The translations under genes were made by a program, and so were the position numbers. Below the pieces are notes generated by a model. It searched no databases. It saw nothing but the letters and a program-made list of their open reading frames with translations, and was not told the DNA's origin. 64,000 nt of DNA from assembly GCA_001986395.2 (NCBI GenBank), contig MQVO02000002.1, positions 1,612,001-1,676,000 on the forward strand. Reading direction: 5' to 3'. Positions 61,199 through 64,000 of the stretch are shown in pieces (position 1 is the first letter of the stretch; the number at the start of each line of letters is the position of its first letter). Source of the stretch: Irpex lacteus. Its lineage: Eukaryota; Basidiomycota; Agaricomycetes; Polyporales; Irpicaceae.

Positions 61199-64000
61199 AT
61201 GGCGCAGAACGCTTCCGTGCGGGACGGCGGGATAAACTACAAGCGGTACCAATCGAAAAAGAAGCATAGATGCGACTGGTGCAAGCAGGACCGCGATGCG
61301 AGGGGTTTTTTCAAACACGTCGAGGCGTGCCAGAAGGCATACGAGAAGAGGGAGAGGATGGCAGCAAAGCGCCGCCAGGACGAAGATGGCGACGAAATGC
61401 TTCCAAGGCCCAAGCGAGGTACGTTACTGTATCACCTCTCCCTTTCAGCCAACTCATAGCCCTATGTGTGCGTGAGTAGGACGACGCTTTCGTCAAGCAG
61501 ACCCTGATCCGATACCACCTCCCTCTCCATCAATACAGCCTGCTGAATATCCAGGTGCGTCTGAGATGGCTCGCGATTTTGGCATGTGACGGAGCTATCC
61601 ACTACAGAATCCCCTTCTCCTGCGGTGATTGATGACACCGCTGCAGACCAAGACAACGCTGCTGGCTGTGATGCGGGTGCAGAAGACGAGAACGACGGCT
61701 TCACTCAGGAAGAAGGTAAGAACTACAATTGTCTTCGAAGAGTTAATTCATGTTCATGCGTGCTATAGACACTTCAGGGGAGCAGAGTACTCCGCTTACA
61801 AGGACTACTATACCGGACTCAACCACACCATCAAATCCGCCTCGCCAGCCCCCGCCCGCTGTTGACAGCATCAAAGTTCAGTATCACAAAGCTACTGGGC
61901 GGTCTCCGGAGATATACGCGTTCGAAGATTTTACGCGCGACCAGCACCATATCAATTCCGTACCCGTCAACCAGGAGCCGTGGAAACCAGCGTTTAATTC
62001 TCGTCTCGACTTCGAGTTGGCGGAGCTCGCACACGAGGTACATATGAACAAGGGGCAAGTACAGAGGCTTCTCAACATCATACATGATGTGGCTGCAGGC
62101 AAGGATAGGTTCACTTTTGTTCGGGTTGATGATGTAGACCATGCATGGTCAAAGCTTTATCCTTCGGTGCGCTTTCAGCCTCTGCCGTGCCATTCAACCA
62201 TTTGAACTCACTCTCCTCCTTTTTGGTTCCAGTTTGAAGTAACTACATACCCTGTCGAGTACAAGCATGAAATTTACGACTTTGAATTCCACCACCGACC
62301 CCTCTGGCCTTGGTTCATGTCTCAGGTGCAGGACCCTTTGCTGGCGAATCACTTTCATTGAGACGCACTGAAGCTGTCCAAGTATGATGGAAGCGAATGG
62401 GTCCGATTCATCGATGAGCCGTGGACGGCAGATAGTTTTGCGAAGGCGCAGGTACGCACATTAACTTTTGAAAACGGAAATTCATATCAACACATTTACT
62501 GCTCCAGTCGAGGATCACGAAGACTTGTCATGACGGTAAACCGTTCGCAATTATTCTCTGGGCAGACAAGTCTAAGCTCTCAACGTTTGGCACCCAAAAG
62601 GGCTATTTCATTATCGCGCGATGCGGGAATCTCCCTGAATATATTCGGAACGGCACTGGGCTTGGAAGTGGACGGATTGTAGGCTTTGTACCCTTGGTGA
62701 GTACAACTTTTGAATACTGATTGAGAAGGCTTGTTCAATACTAATATTTCACGCTGTAGATCGAGAACGAAGACCCAAAGGAGAAAAAGAAAAGGAAGTA
62801 TGTTAACTTCAAGAACGCCCGTATATCACAAGGCCTTCTTGGAATTTCTCAAGGAGGTAGCCTTGTATTCACGGACCGGATATCAGGTGAGATGCGGCGA
62901 TCGCGTTGATCGCACGCTTTTCCCCTATATTCACATAGTTTCCGCGGATTACCAAGGGCAGTACGTTTATCACCATATCTTCTCACACATTACTGATGCT
63001 CGCGATGATAGGTGCTACATGTGTCTAATCCGTGGACTTGGAGGGAATGCTCCTTGCCCTATCTGTCTAATACCGAAAGGGACATCATCAGATATCAAGA
63101 CGAAGTATCCAGATCGCACGGCAAAAGAGACGAAGGAGCTTGTAACGAAGGTTGAGTTGGCAGGGCAGAAGGAGAAAACTTTGGGCCAGTATGGCCTGCG
63201 AAATGTCGAGGTACGCATGAGCCCAATACCGCAGCATTCTGTCTTGAACTCATTTCATTGCGCAGAACGCGTTTTAGAGTGTCGAGAACACTAACGTACA
63301 CGTCGCTTCGTCATTCGGTCGCTTACATACATACGACGGACTATTCCAGCACCATCTTTTCCCTGAAATCAAGACGGTCGTGAATTCACTCGGACGTTCT
63401 GCTGCCGCCAATATCGAGGAAAGGTGCGTACTAACCCATGACCACTGCCACTGCCATTACATAAATCCAGGCTGACAACTACTTACGACGTCCAGTGTCT
63501 CTTCCATGCCGCGCTGGTCTGGGCTGTCCCATTTCAAAGGGATTCTCGATCTGGATTTCGGCGATGGTCAGAAGTGGGATGATATAAGTAAAGTAAGTTC
63601 TTATTTCTACCATAGCAGACTACATGATATTAATTATAGGAACTCGTAGCTTGTAGTCAATGTCACATATCACGAGCTCACTCAGCAGAAGACTCCGAAA
63701 GGATTTGCGCTTCTGCGACTCATTCGGAAGTTCGTCGAGCTTAACTGCTTCCTCTCCATGGAGGTACAGACGACGAAGACAATAGAGGCGTTTACAAAGA
63801 CTCTCGATCGTTTCCATGACCGCCTTCAGGTACATGTTTTGTTGTATATGACTATCATGCCAGCTAAACTGTACATTTTATATCAGGATTACAAGGAAGA
63901 GTGCGGAGACGACGAGAAGTGCAAAGATTGGGACGGCGTGATCAAGATTCATTCCCACGTTCACGCTGCCCGCGACATCCGTATGAAGGGTGCATTGGGC
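61199..64000 (+). pseudogene. Plavaka-like DNA transposase, in-frame stop, cut by window end
   Basis: It starts MAQNASVRDGGINYKRYQSK with a C2HC finger HRCDWCKQDRDARGFFKHVE-AC. Spliced exons then give ESPSPAVIDD, FNSRLDFELAELAHEVHMNK and QVQRLLNIIHDVAAGKDRFT. The core family blocks are YDFEFHHRPLWPWFMSQVQD, IILWADKSKLSTFGTQKGYF, RCGNLPEYIRNGTGLGSGRI, SADYQGQYV and LIRGLGGNAPCPICLIP. They continue with VHVASSFGRLHTYDGLFQHH, PRWSGLSHFKGILDLDFGDG and a last exon reaching the window end (KEECGDDEKCKDW). This matches the Plavaka (CACTA-related) transposases of Agaricomycetes. A TGA at 62359-62361 sits where the family has Trp (HFH-stop-DALKLSKYDG), so this copy is probably inactive. Confidence 0.75.
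62359..62361 (+). other. premature stop codon in Plavaka-like transposase
   Basis: CAT TGA GAC: the surrounding frame stays open on both sides and encodes conserved transposase sequence, and homologues usually have WDA here. One G-to-A change from TGG explains it. Confidence 0.65.

Overview
The window is nuclear DNA of a filamentous basidiomycete, most likely an Agaricomycete. Genes are interrupted by many short GT-AG introns (about 45-75 nt, often with a CTRAC-like branch point). It holds a multi-pass STE3-type pheromone receptor, F-box proteins of the mushroom type, and Agaricomycete-type mobile elements (a Tad-like LINE, a KDZ-like element and a Plavaka-like transposase). All calls come from reading translations by eye; exon joins are inferred from splice signals and frame.

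Layout. 1-6.4 kb: a possible 47-residue membrane peptide, a STE3-type receptor, a GDP-mannose 4,6-dehydratase on the minus strand and a small unknown membrane protein divergent from it. 6.4-16 kb: a VIT/VWA protein, an F-box protein, a probable mitochondrial protein and a protein resembling the Ybp2/glomulin/ALF4 family. 16-26 kb: a RING-finger protein followed by a very large Mus7/MMS22-like genome-maintenance protein; both carry short SUMO-interacting-like motifs. 26-30.4 kb: two tandem family-1 UDP-glycosyltransferases. 30.6-47.1 kb: a seven-helix-type membrane protein, the cytosolic iron-sulfur assembly WD40 protein Cia1, a WW-like membrane protein of a mushroom family, histidinol-phosphate aminotransferase, a USP deubiquitinase, a coiled-coil protein built by tandem exon duplication and a CCCH+MYND zinc-finger protein.

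47.2-64 kb is accessory and rich in mobile DNA: a decayed LINE with two frameshifts and a deleted 3' part, an F-box gene, then a cluster of a TET/JBP-like 2-oxoglutarate/Fe(II) dioxygenase, the catalytic end of a KDZ-type transposase and a GRF-like/cysteine-cluster protein, and finally a Plavaka-like transposase with an in-frame stop that runs off the window end.

The most notable items are (a) the predicted DNA-base dioxygenase next to KDZ transposase remains, (b) two independent genes that grew by in-frame duplication of whole exon+intron units, and (c) the side-by-side RING and MMS22-like genes with SIM-like motifs.
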